Under the pieces are notes generated by a model. The model ran no database searches, was not told where the DNA came from, and saw only the letters and a list, made by a program, of their open reading frames with translations. Positions 46,913 through 54,407 of a stretch of DNA of 64,000 bases are shown here, in pieces; within the stretch, counting starts at the first letter, position 1; each line of letters begins with the position of its first letter. Both the position numbers and the translations under genes were made by a program. The stretch is taken from contig DIBU01000001.1 of assembly GCA_002416125.1 (NCBI GenBank), forward strand, positions 403,481 to 467,480, written 5' to 3'. The stretch is from Halieaceae bacterium UBA5044 (GTDB lineage: Bacteria; Pseudomonadota; Gammaproteobacteria; Pseudomonadales; Halieaceae).

Positions 46913-47983
46913 GTGACCGAACTGAAAAACGACCGTTTCCTGCGCGCCCTGCAGCGCCAGCCTGTTGACCGAACTCCGGTGTGGATGATGCGTCAGGCCG
47001 GGCGCTATCTCCCCGAATACCGAGCCACCCGCGAACAGGCGGGCTCTTTTCTCGACCTGTGCAAGCATGCCGAGCTGGCCTGCGAGGTGACGCTGCAGCC
47101 CCTGCGCCGTTACCCCATGGATGCAGCGATCCTGTTCAGTGACATCCTCACCGTGCCCGATGCCCTGGGGCTGGGCCTCTACTTCGAAGAAGGTGAGGGG
47201 CCGAAATTCCGCAAAACCGTGCGCAATGAAGCTGACCTGGCCGGGCTTAACTCCATTACGGCGGCGGACGACCTGGGATACGTCATGAATGCCGTGCGTA
47301 CCATTCGCCGTGAGCTGAATGGCAGCGTGCCGTTGATCGGTTTTTCCGGCAGCCCCTGGACGCTAGCCACCTATATGGTCGAGGGTGGCGCTTCCAAGGA
47401 CTTCTCCCAGGTGAAGCGCATGGCCTACGACCAGCCCGAGCTGATGCACCAGCTGCTCGCCCTGCTCGCCGATGCGGTAGCCGATTACCTGGCCGAACAG
47501 GTCAAGGCGGGGGCCCAGGCGCTGCAGATCTTCGACACCTGGGGCGGCGCACTGAGCGCCGCGGCCTACAAGGAGTTCTCGCTGAAGTACATGCAGCGGG
47601 TCATCAGCCGACTGCCCACCGAGGCGGACGGGCGCAAGGTGCCGGTCATTCTCTTCACCAAGGGCGGCGGTCAGTGGTTGCCCGCCATTGCCGATGCGGG
47701 TGCCCAGGCCGTGGGTATCGACTGGACCACGGATATCGGTGCGGCGCGCGCACAGGTGGGCGATCGGGTGGCGTTGCAGGGCAATATGGACCCTTCGATG
47801 CTGTATGCCTCGCCGGCGCGGATTCGCGAGGAAGTGGGCAGCATCCTGGCTGGGTACGGCCACGGCCCCGGCCACGTATTCAACCTGGGGCACGGCATCA
47901 CGCCGGGAGTGAATCCCGATCACGTCACCGCGTTTGTGGAGGCGGTGCAGGAGCTTTCACCCCAGTACCACCACAACGACTGA
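46913..47983 (+). CDS. hemE: Uroporphyrinogen decarboxylase
   Basis: 356 residues, heme pathway. Signature PVWMMRQAGRYLPEYR at the N-terminus and the second conserved region GFSGSPWTLATYMVEGG; catalytic Asp in LFSDILTVPDALG. GTG start at 46913 (VTELKNDRFLRALQRQPVDRTPVW) with GGAG upstream. Ends 10 bases before convergent cysE. Confidence 0.97.
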   Translation: MTELKNDRFLRALQRQPVDRTPVWMMRQAGRYLPEYRATREQAGSFLDLCKHAELACEVTLQPLRRYPMDAAILFSDILTVPDALGLGLYFEEGEGPKFRKTVRNEADLAGLNSITAADDLGYVMNAVRTIRRELNGSVPLIGFSGSPWTLATYMVEGGASKDFSQVKRMAYDQPELMHQLLALLADAVADYLAEQVKAGAQALQIFDTWGGALSAAAYKEFSLKYMQRVISRLPTEADGRKVPVILFTKGGGQWLPAIADAGAQAVGIDWTTDIGAARAQVGDRVALQGNMDPSMLYASPARIREEVGSILAGYGHGPGHVFNLGHGITPGVNPDHVTAFVEAVQELSPQYHHND

Positions 47984-47993
47984 CGGCCTGCTG

Positions 47994-48836
47994 TCAGCGT
48001 CGGCGTTGCGCCTGCGCGGCATCCTCGCAGGCCAGCTCCTGCTCGGGGTCGCAGCAGAAGCTGTGGTCCATCTCCAACGCCGGGGATTGCGATGTGGGCT
48101 TGCCCACCACCTTGGCCGGCACGCCAGCCACGGTTGTGTGCGGGGGCACCTCGTCCAGCACCACGCTGCCGGCACCCACCTTGGCGCCATCGCCCACCCG
48201 GATATTCCCGAGAATCTTGGCACCGGCGCTGATCAGCACGCCGTTGCCGATCTTCGGATGACGGTCACCGTGTTCCTTGCCGGTGCCGCCCAGTGTGACC
48301 GATTGCAGGATCGAGACGTTGTCGCCGACCACGGCGGTTTCGCCGATCACCAGACCGGTGGCGTGGTCCAGCATGATACCGCTGCCGAGGCGCGCCGCCG
48401 GGTGAATGTCCACGGCAAACTCCACGGCAACCCGGTTCTGGAAGAACAGTGCCAGTGAGTGGCGGCCGCGTTGCCAGAGCCAGTGCGCGACGCGGTGGGT
48501 CTGCAGCGCGTGAAAGCCCTTGAAGTAGAGGAACGGAATGTAGATTTCCTGACAGGCTGAGTCGCGCTCCTCGACCGCCAGCAGGTCGGCGCGAATGGCC
48601 TTGCGCAGGGCGGCATCGTCCTTCAGCGCCTCGAGGATGACCTCGCGCAGCAGCAGGGAGGATACGGTCGGGCTGTCCAACTGGGTGGCGAGGTGAAAGC
48701 TCAGCGCGCACTCCAGGTTGTTGTGATTGAGAATAGTGGCGTGCAGATAACTGGCGAGGATCGGTTCCTCCGCCGCATGTTGCTGCGTCTCCTGCACTAT
48801 CCGGTCCCAGACCGGATCGGCTTTCCTGGTGGCCAT
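47994..48836 (-). CDS. cysE: Serine O-acetyltransferase
   Basis: 280 residues, first step of cysteine synthesis. N-terminal helical domain, then left-handed beta-helix with DIHPAARLGSGIMLDHATGLVIGE and GGTGKEHGDRHPKIGNGVLI. ATG 48836 has a GAGGA ribosome-binding site; the 9 extra upstream codons are not needed. Cysteines near the C-terminal end (FCCDPEQELAC) are an unusual tail feature. Confidence 0.95.
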   Translation of the reverse strand: MATRKADPVWDRIVQETQQHAAEEPILASYLHATILNHNNLECALSFHLATQLDSPTVSSLLLREVILEALKDDAALRKAIRADLLAVEERDSACQEIYIPFLYFKGFHALQTHRVAHWLWQRGRHSLALFFQNRVAVEFAVDIHPAARLGSGIMLDHATGLVIGETAVVGDNVSILQSVTLGGTGKEHGDRHPKIGNGVLISAGAKILGNIRVGDGAKVGAGSVVLDEVPPHTTVAGVPAKVVGKPTSQSPALEMDHSFCCDPEQELACEDAAQAQRRR

Positions 48837-48864
48837 GTCAGTTCCTCGTTTCCGGGCGCACACT

Positions 48865-49581
48865 TTAGCGTATACGAGCCCGGTATCGCCACAGCGCGTG
48901 ACCGCTGGCCCTGTACTTGGCTTCGAAGCGGGTCAAGGGCGGGCCATCGGGCAGCCGCTGCACAACCCCGTGCACGCCGGCGATGTGCATGGCCACGCCG
49001 AACTCCTCGACGTACAGCGGCCAGTTGGAGCGCAGATCCACCCTGCCGCCCAGGGCCAGGAGGTCGGCAAAACCCGGGTGGCCATGAATCCGGCGCTGCA
49101 GATGGCGCGCCTTGGGCCAGGGGTTGGGATACAGCAGGTAGTGGTAGTCCACGCCGCGGCCGGCGCCCGCCAATGCACGCCAGAGGGGCTCGCACTCGGC
49201 CTGCAGCAGCAGATACGGCGGATGCTCGTCGTGCTGGTGCAGCGCCAGCCGGTGCGCTGAGCGGTCGATGCCAACCACCAGATGCCCGGGGTGGGCGGCG
49301 GCGAGCCGCGCCGTGCTCATGCCGGTGCCGCAGAAGGAATCCAGCACCAGCGGTCGCGAGTCCTCCGCCAGCCGCTGCGCGAGCCTGCGCCAGGCGTCCG
49401 CATTGTGCGCCGCCAGCGGCGCCTGGGAGGCGTGCTCAAGGTGCCGGCGCACAGTGTGCACCAGGCGCGGGTGCAGCCCCTGCTGGTTGCTGGTCACCGG
49501 GCGGGAGGAAGCTTGCACGCGGGGTCGGCTCCTGTAACAGTGCAGCCAGCGCTTGAGTTGCGCCAGCGGGATTGCCATCAT
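48865..49581 (-). CDS. TrmB-like SAM-dependent methyltransferase
   Basis: 238 residues. SAM-binding LDSFCGTGMSTARLAAAHP and VGIDRSAHRL, then YLLYPNPWPKARHLQRRIHGHPGF, the region that in TrmB binds tRNA (PDPWPKKRHxKRR), here altered to NPWPKARHLQRR. N-terminal ~50 residues differ from typical TrmB. Likely a tRNA guanine-N7 methyltransferase relative or a paralogue with another target. Two adjacent ATGs (49581 and 49578) can start it. Divergent from the acyltransferase gene by 39 bases. Confidence 0.75.
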   Translation of the reverse strand: MMAIPLAQLKRWLHCYRSRPRVQASSRPVTSNQQGLHPRLVHTVRRHLEHASQAPLAAHNADAWRRLAQRLAEDSRPLVLDSFCGTGMSTARLAAAHPGHLVVGIDRSAHRLALHQHDEHPPYLLLQAECEPLWRALAGAGRGVDYHYLLYPNPWPKARHLQRRIHGHPGFADLLALGGRVDLRSNWPLYVEEFGVAMHIAGVHGVVQRLPDGPPLTRFEAKYRASGHALWRYRARIR

Positions 49582-49620
49582 AAATCGCGCCGCCACCACG
49601 ACCAACCAGGGAATTGCGCC

Positions 49621-50349
49621 ATGCACCAGGATCTGCGCCCGTACTGGCTGAAGCAAATCTACCTGCGCTACCGGCGCTGGTATGCCGACTACTTCCTGCG
49701 CCCCCGCTGCACGTCTCTGGGGCCGCATCACACCATCATGAAGCCGTGGTATGTGCACATTTCCGGGGCCAACATCCACATCGGGCGCTGCTTCACTGCC
49801 ATTGGCGAACCGATGCATCGGGTGCAGATTGGGGTGTGGGGGCGCGAGGCGGGGCAGGGACGCATCCAGATCGGTGACTGTGTGCTCATGAGTCCCGGCG
49901 CCCGCCTCAGTGCCAGCGATGAAATCGTGCTCGGTGACGGCGTGATGATGGCCAACGGCTCTTACGTCACAGACTCTGACTGGCATACCCTCTATGACCG
50001 CACGGCCCGCGCCCCCGAGCCCACACCGGTTCACATCGGGGACAACGTGTGGCTGGGTGACCACGCGACCGTGCTGAAAGGCGTGACCATCGGCGAAAAC
50101 AGCGTGGTGGCGGCACAGGCGGTGGTCACCCGGGACGTGCCGGCCAACGTGGTGGTGGCGGGCAATCCCGCGCGCGTGGTGAAAGAGCTGGACCCGGAGC
50201 GCGGTTTCACCACCCGCATGGATCTGTTTGCGGACCCGGAGGGCGCCGAGGCGTTTTTCGATGCGGTGGACCGCGAGGTGCTGCGTGGCAACTCACTGCT
50301 GCGCTGGCTGTGGTCGGTGCTGTATCCCGCGGGAGCACCCCGGGGCTAG
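49621..50349 (+). CDS. Hexapeptide-repeat acyltransferase (LbH family)
   Basis: A 242-residue left-handed beta-helix acetyltransferase-like protein. Hexapeptide repeats run from about 45 to 185 (IHIGRC, IQIGDCVLMSPGARLSASDEIVLGDGVMM, VHIGDNVWLGDHATVLKGVTIGENSVVAAQAVVTRDVPANVVVAGNPARVV). ATG 49621 is chosen because the open frame upstream is only a shadow of the divergent gene. Acceptor unknown; such enzymes often modify sugars of surface polysaccharide or small molecules. Confidence 0.8.
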   Translation: MHQDLRPYWLKQIYLRYRRWYADYFLRPRCTSLGPHHTIMKPWYVHISGANIHIGRCFTAIGEPMHRVQIGVWGREAGQGRIQIGDCVLMSPGARLSASDEIVLGDGVMMANGSYVTDSDWHTLYDRTARAPEPTPVHIGDNVWLGDHATVLKGVTIGENSVVAAQAVVTRDVPANVVVAGNPARVVKELDPERGFTTRMDLFADPEGAEAFFDAVDREVLRGNSLLRWLWSVLYPAGAPRG

Positions 50350-50358
50350 ACCCCGGGG
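50338..50358. terminator. Bidirectional hairpin between convergent genes
   Basis: CCCCGGGG (50338-50345), loop CTAGA, CCCCGGGG (50351-50358). A perfect 8-bp all-GC stem that overlaps the acyltransferase stop codon and ends 1 base before the end of srkA. No T run on either strand. Confidence 0.5.
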
Positions 50359-50359
50359 C

Positions 50360-51346
50360 CTACAACAGGCGCAGCGGTTCCTCCTGCAGCGCCGAGAGCT
50401 GCTCACGCAGCTCCAGGATGTGGTTGGCCCAGTAGCGCTCGGTGTTGAACCAGGTGAAGCTGCGCGGAAAGGCCGGGTCAGTCCAGCGGCGCGCCAGCCA
50501 GGCGGCGTAGTTCACCAGGCGCAGCGTGCGCAGTGCCTCTATCCAGCGCAGCTGGCGCGGTGCAAAGTCACAGAATTCGCTGTAGCCCTCAATGAGTTCG
50601 GCCAGCTGCAGCTCGCGCTCGTGGCGCTCACCGCTCAGGCACATCCACAGATCCTGCACGGCGGGTGCCATGCAGCAGTCATCCAGGTCGACAAAATGCG
50701 CGCAGTCATCGCGCCAGAGAATGTTGCCGACGTGGCAATCGCCGTGCACACGGATCAGATCCCGCTCCTTTACCTCCCCGTAGAGCTGAGTCACGGCCGC
50801 CAGCAGATCCCGGGTGAGGCTGTCGTAGGCGGGCTGCAGATCGCGGGGAATGAAGTGTTCCAGCAGATAGTCACGGTTGTGCGTGAGCATGCCGTCAATG
50901 CTGAGGGTGGGCCGGTGCCGGAAGCGCGCACTGGCGCCCACCGCGTGGATGCGCCCCAGCGTGCGCCCCAGTACCAGCAGGCTGTCCATATTGTCGAGCT
51001 CTGGCGGGTAGCCGCCGCGGCGCGGGAACAGGGCGAAACGAAAGCCGTCATGACGGTGCAGGCTGTTGCCGGATGCGTCGACCAGTGGGGCCACCACCGA
51101 GATCTCGGCGTCCTGCAGTTCCAGACTGAAGGCATGCTCCTCCAGAATCTGCGCGTCGTCCCAGCGCCCCGGGCGATAGAATTTGGCGACCAGCGGCTGC
51201 CCATCCTCAATGCCGACCTGGTAAACGCGGTTTTCGTAGCTGTTCAGGGCCAGCAGTCGCGCATCGCAGAGGTAGCCTGCGGACTCGACCGCGTCGATGA
51301 CACAGTCCGGCGACAGGCGATCATAGGGATGTTGGGCTTGGCTCAT
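50360..51346 (-). CDS. srkA: Stress response Ser/Thr kinase SrkA (YihE family)
   Basis: A 328-residue aminoglycoside-phosphotransferase-fold kinase. It shows YENRVYQVG and LVAKFYRPGRW (ATP-site Lys), the catalytic loop RVHGDCHVGNILW and metal-binding FVDLDDCCMAPAVQDLW. E. coli SrkA counteracts programmed death under stress. Substrates here unknown. Confidence 0.9.
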   Translation of the reverse strand: MSQAQHPYDRLSPDCVIDAVESAGYLCDARLLALNSYENRVYQVGIEDGQPLVAKFYRPGRWDDAQILEEHAFSLELQDAEISVVAPLVDASGNSLHRHDGFRFALFPRRGGYPPELDNMDSLLVLGRTLGRIHAVGASARFRHRPTLSIDGMLTHNRDYLLEHFIPRDLQPAYDSLTRDLLAAVTQLYGEVKERDLIRVHGDCHVGNILWRDDCAHFVDLDDCCMAPAVQDLWMCLSGERHERELQLAELIEGYSEFCDFAPRQLRWIEALRTLRLVNYAAWLARRWTDPAFPRSFTWFNTERYWANHILELREQLSALQEEPLRLL

Positions 51347-51397
51347 AGACGCACTCCAGGCAGCGACCGCGACGGGCGGTGCCAGGGGAGCAGTGTA

Positions 51398-52129
51398 TCA
51401 GGTCGCCGGTGGTGGAGTCCGGGCGATGCACCAGAGCTGCACATCGTCGGCGCCCGCGTCCTTGAGCAGGCGGGCGATGGTCTCGGCGGTGGCGCCGGTG
51501 GTCATGACGTCGTCGACCAGTGCGATGCGGCGTCCCTGCACCGGAGCGCGCAGGCTAAACGCATCGCGCAGGTTGTGCAGGCGCTGCTGTGCCGTGAGGG
51601 TCGACTGTGCAGGGACCGCGCGCGGGCGGCGCAGCGTGCGCTCCGCCACTGGCAGCCGCTGCAGGGCGGAGTCGCAGTGCTGCAGCGCCCTGGCCAGCAA
51701 CGTTGCCTGGTTGAAACCCCGCTGCAGCAGGCGCCGCCAGTGCATGGGCACGGGCAGCAGGAGGTCGCGGTCTTGCGGTGGGTCTACTGCGGCAAGCCAG
51801 AGTTCTGCGAGCAGGCCGCTCAGATGTCGCTGGCGCTGGAATTTCCATTGCCCGATGAGGTAGCCCAGGCAGGGCTCGTACACATAGGGCGCGAGCACCC
51901 TGTCCAGCGCCGGCGGGCGCTGCGTGCAGGCACTGCACAGGCCGCCGCCGGGGGTAGCCAGCGGCAGGGCGCAACACGGGCAGCAGGGGTGATTGGGTAC
52001 CAGCTGTGCCGCGCAACAGCCGCACAGCGGCAGGTGGCTGGCGCTGGGCAGCCGACACAGCAGGCACTGCTGTGGGAAGAGGGTATCCGCGAGCAGGCGC
52101 GCCCACCTGTTAACCAAGGTGTGCGCCAC
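51398..52129 (-). CDS. ComF family phosphoribosyltransferase-like protein
   Basis: 243 residues: N-terminal double zinc-finger-like cysteine region (CLLCRLPSASHLPLCGCCAAQL and CCPCCALPL), then a PRTase domain with the PRPP-binding loop RIALVDDVMTTGATAETIA near the C-terminus. Related to ComF/GntX, linked in some bacteria to DNA uptake. GTG start at 52129; the left half of the candidate BirA operator lies within its first codons. Divergent from bioB. Confidence 0.87.
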   Translation of the reverse strand: MAHTLVNRWARLLADTLFPQQCLLCRLPSASHLPLCGCCAAQLVPNHPCCPCCALPLATPGGGLCSACTQRPPALDRVLAPYVYEPCLGYLIGQWKFQRQRHLSGLLAELWLAAVDPPQDRDLLLPVPMHWRRLLQRGFNQATLLARALQHCDSALQRLPVAERTLRRPRAVPAQSTLTAQQRLHNLRDAFSLRAPVQGRRIALVDDVMTTGATAETIARLLKDAGADDVQLWCIARTPPPAT

Positions 52130-52139
52130 AGGTTGACAG
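52107..52139. promoter_or_regulatory. Candidate BirA (biotin repressor) operator
   Basis: CTGTTAACC (52107-52115), 15-base spacer, GGTTGACAG (52131-52139): an inverted repeat with a single mismatch per arm. The known BirA pattern is TTGTnAACC-N14/15-GGTTnACAA. The right arm covers the -35 of the bioB promoter and the left arm is inside the 5' end of the comF-like gene, so binding could affect both directions. Confidence 0.7.
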
Positions 52140-52160
52140 CGGCGGGGTGCGGCTTATCAT
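52133..52160 (+). promoter_or_regulatory. Putative sigma-70 promoter of the biotin operon
   Basis: TTGACA (52133-52138, perfect), 16-base spacer, TATCAT (52155-52160). About 28 bases from the predicted start site to the bioB ATG. Confidence 0.75.
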
Positions 52161-52194
52161 GTTGGCTTGCCTACTGTCTCTCTGGATACCTGTC

Positions 52195-53226
52195 ATGAAT
52201 GCTCCCGCCTCCGCGCCTGCCTCGCTCCGCCACGACTGGAGCCGCGGCGAAATCGAAGCCCTGCTGGCGCTGCCCTTCAACGACCTGCTGTTCAGGGCGC
52301 ACAGTGTGCACCGCGCCTATTTTGACCCAAACGAGGTGCAGGTCAGCACACTGCTTTCCATCAAAACCGGCGCCTGTCCGGAAGACTGCGCGTACTGTCC
52401 GCAAAGCAATCGCTATGACACGGGGCTGGAAGCGGAAAAGCTGATGGAAGTGGAAAAGGTACTGGCGCAGGCACAGGCGGCCAAGGCCAGCGGCGCTACC
52501 CGCTTCTGCATGGGGGCGGCCTGGCGTTCACCCAAGGCCCGCGACATGCCCTACGTGGTGGCCATGGTCAAGGGCGTGCGCGAGCTGGGCCTGGAAAGCT
52601 GCATGACCCTCGGCATGCTGACCGAGGCGCAGGCAAAGGAGCTGGCCGAGGCCGGGCTCGACTACTATAACCACAACCTCGACACCTCGCCCGAATACTA
52701 CGGTGAGATCATCACCACGCGTACCTACAAGGACCGGCTGGACACACTCTCCCATGTGCGCGAGGCCGGGATGAAAGTGTGCAGCGGCGGCATTGTCGGC
52801 ATGGGCGAGTCCCAGCGCGACCGCGCCGGGCTGCTGCAGCAGTTGGCCAATCTGCCCGAGCACCCCGAAAGTGTGCCCATCAACATGCTGGTGCGGGTCG
52901 AGGGTACGCCGCTGGCCGATGAGGCCGACCTGGATCCTTTCGACTTTATCCGCACCATCGCTGTGGCGCGCATCCTGATGCCCGCCTCCCATGTGCGCCT
53001 GTCTGCCGGGCGTGAATCCATGAGTGAAGAGATGCATGCGCTGGCGTACTTCGCCGGCGCCAACTCCATCTTCTACGGCGAGAAACTGCTCACCACGCCC
53101 AACCCGCAGGCCAATGCCGACATGGCCCTGTTCCAGCGTCTGGGTATCCGTCCGGAGCAGCGTGAGGTGGCGAGCGCTCCGCAGGTGCCCACCCCGCAGT
53201 TCTACGACGCAGCGGCGGCGCACTAG
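52195..53226 (+). CDS. bioB: Biotin synthase
   Basis: A 343-residue radical SAM enzyme that inserts sulphur into dethiobiotin. Radical SAM cysteines in KTGACPEDCAYCPQS (CxxxCxxC), followed by GATRFCMGAAWR and YYNHNLDTSPEYY. ATG 52195 fits the family; the ATG at 52159 overlaps the predicted -10 and is unlikely. First gene of bioB-bioF-bioHC-bioD. Confidence 0.97.
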   Translation: MNAPASAPASLRHDWSRGEIEALLALPFNDLLFRAHSVHRAYFDPNEVQVSTLLSIKTGACPEDCAYCPQSNRYDTGLEAEKLMEVEKVLAQAQAAKASGATRFCMGAAWRSPKARDMPYVVAMVKGVRELGLESCMTLGMLTEAQAKELAEAGLDYYNHNLDTSPEYYGEIITTRTYKDRLDTLSHVREAGMKVCSGGIVGMGESQRDRAGLLQQLANLPEHPESVPINMLVRVEGTPLADEADLDPFDFIRTIAVARILMPASHVRLSAGRESMSEEMHALAYFAGANSIFYGEKLLTTPNPQANADMALFQRLGIRPEQREVASAPQVPTPQFYDAAAAH

Positions 53227-53237
53227 CCGCCAGCGCC

Positions 53238-54407
53238 ATGAAGGAGGCCTTCCCGCAGCGTCTCCGGGCGGTGCTGGAAGAGCGCCGTGCCGCCGGTCTG
53301 TATCGCCAGTGCCTGACCCTGGAGTCCGCCCAGGGCCCGGTGGTGCGGCTGGCGGGCCGCGACTACCTGAATTTCTGCAGCAACGACTACCTCGGCCTTG
53401 CCGCACACCCCAAGGTCATCGCGAGCCTGCGCGATGCCGCGACGCGCTGGGGCGTGGGCAGCGGCGCATCCCATCTTGTGTGCGGCCACAGTGCCGCGCA
53501 CCGCGAACTGGAGGAGGCGCTCGCTGCCTTCACCGGCAGACCCCGGGCACTGTTGTTTTCCAGTGGTTACGCCGCCAACACCGGTATTCTGCAGGCCCTG
53601 CTGCGGCCCGGCGACACCGTCTTGCAGGATCGTCTCAACCACGCTTCGCTGCTTGACGGTGGCCTGCACAGTGGCGCGCGGCTGCGCCGCTTTGCCCACA
53701 ACGACTGTGCCGACCTGGCGCGTAAACTCGACGCTGCTGCCGGGCCCACGCTGGTCGCTGTCGACGGCGTGTTCAGCATGGACGGCGACACGGCGCCGCT
53801 GGCCGAGCTGTCCGCCACCTGCGCCAGTCGCGACGCCTGGTTGATGGTGGATGATGCCCACGGCTTCGGTGTGCACGGGGAGGCAGGTGCCGGCAGCGTG
53901 CAGGCAGCCGGGCTGGGCGAGGCGGAAGTGCCGGTGCTGATGGCGACCCTCGGCAAGGCCCTGGGTACCTCCGGCGCCTTTGTGGCGGGCAGCGAACTGC
54001 TGATCGAAGCGCTGATCCAGTCCACGCGCAACTATATCTATACCACCGCCATGCCCCCGGCGCTGGCGGCGGCCAGCCTCACCGCGCTGCGACTGCTGCA
54101 TGAGGAGTCCTGGCGGCGCGAGCAGCTCGCTGAGCACATCGCCCGGTTTCGGCGCGGTGCCCGGCAGTGCGATCTGCCCCTGCTGGACTCCGACAGTGCC
54201 ATTCAGCCCTTGCTGGTGGGCGATGCCGGGCGCGCCGTGCGCCTCAGCGAGCGGTTGCGTGAGCGCGGCCTGTTGATCAGCGCCATTCGTCCGCCAACCG
54301 TGCCGGCGGGAACCTCCCGGCTGCGCATCACCCTGAGCGCAGCGCATACGCCGCAGCAGGTGGCCACATTGCTGGCGGCGCTGGCGGAGTGCTGGCCCGA
54401 TGCCTGA
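53238..54407 (+). CDS. bioF: 8-amino-7-oxononanoate synthase
   Basis: A 389-residue PLP enzyme joining pimeloyl-ACP and alanine. It shows NFCSNDYLGLAAHP, the GSGASHLVCGH loop, MVDDAHGFGVHG and the PLP lysine in LMATLGKALGTSG. Starts 11 bases after bioB and overlaps the next gene by 8 bases. Confidence 0.96.
   Translation: MKEAFPQRLRAVLEERRAAGLYRQCLTLESAQGPVVRLAGRDYLNFCSNDYLGLAAHPKVIASLRDAATRWGVGSGASHLVCGHSAAHRELEEALAAFTGRPRALLFSSGYAANTGILQALLRPGDTVLQDRLNHASLLDGGLHSGARLRRFAHNDCADLARKLDAAAGPTLVAVDGVFSMDGDTAPLAELSATCASRDAWLMVDDAHGFGVHGEAGAGSVQAAGLGEAEVPVLMATLGKALGTSGAFVAGSELLIEALIQSTRNYIYTTAMPPALAAASLTALRLLHEESWRREQLAEHIARFRRGARQCDLPLLDSDSAIQPLLVGDAGRAVRLSERLRERGLLISAIRPPTVPAGTSRLRITLSAAHTPQQVATLLAALAECWPDA

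Noticed and set aside
50338..50358. Insertion-sequence terminal repeat
   Set aside because: Only a short GC palindrome at a convergent junction, with no transposase or target duplication. No insertion sequence was found anywhere in the window.
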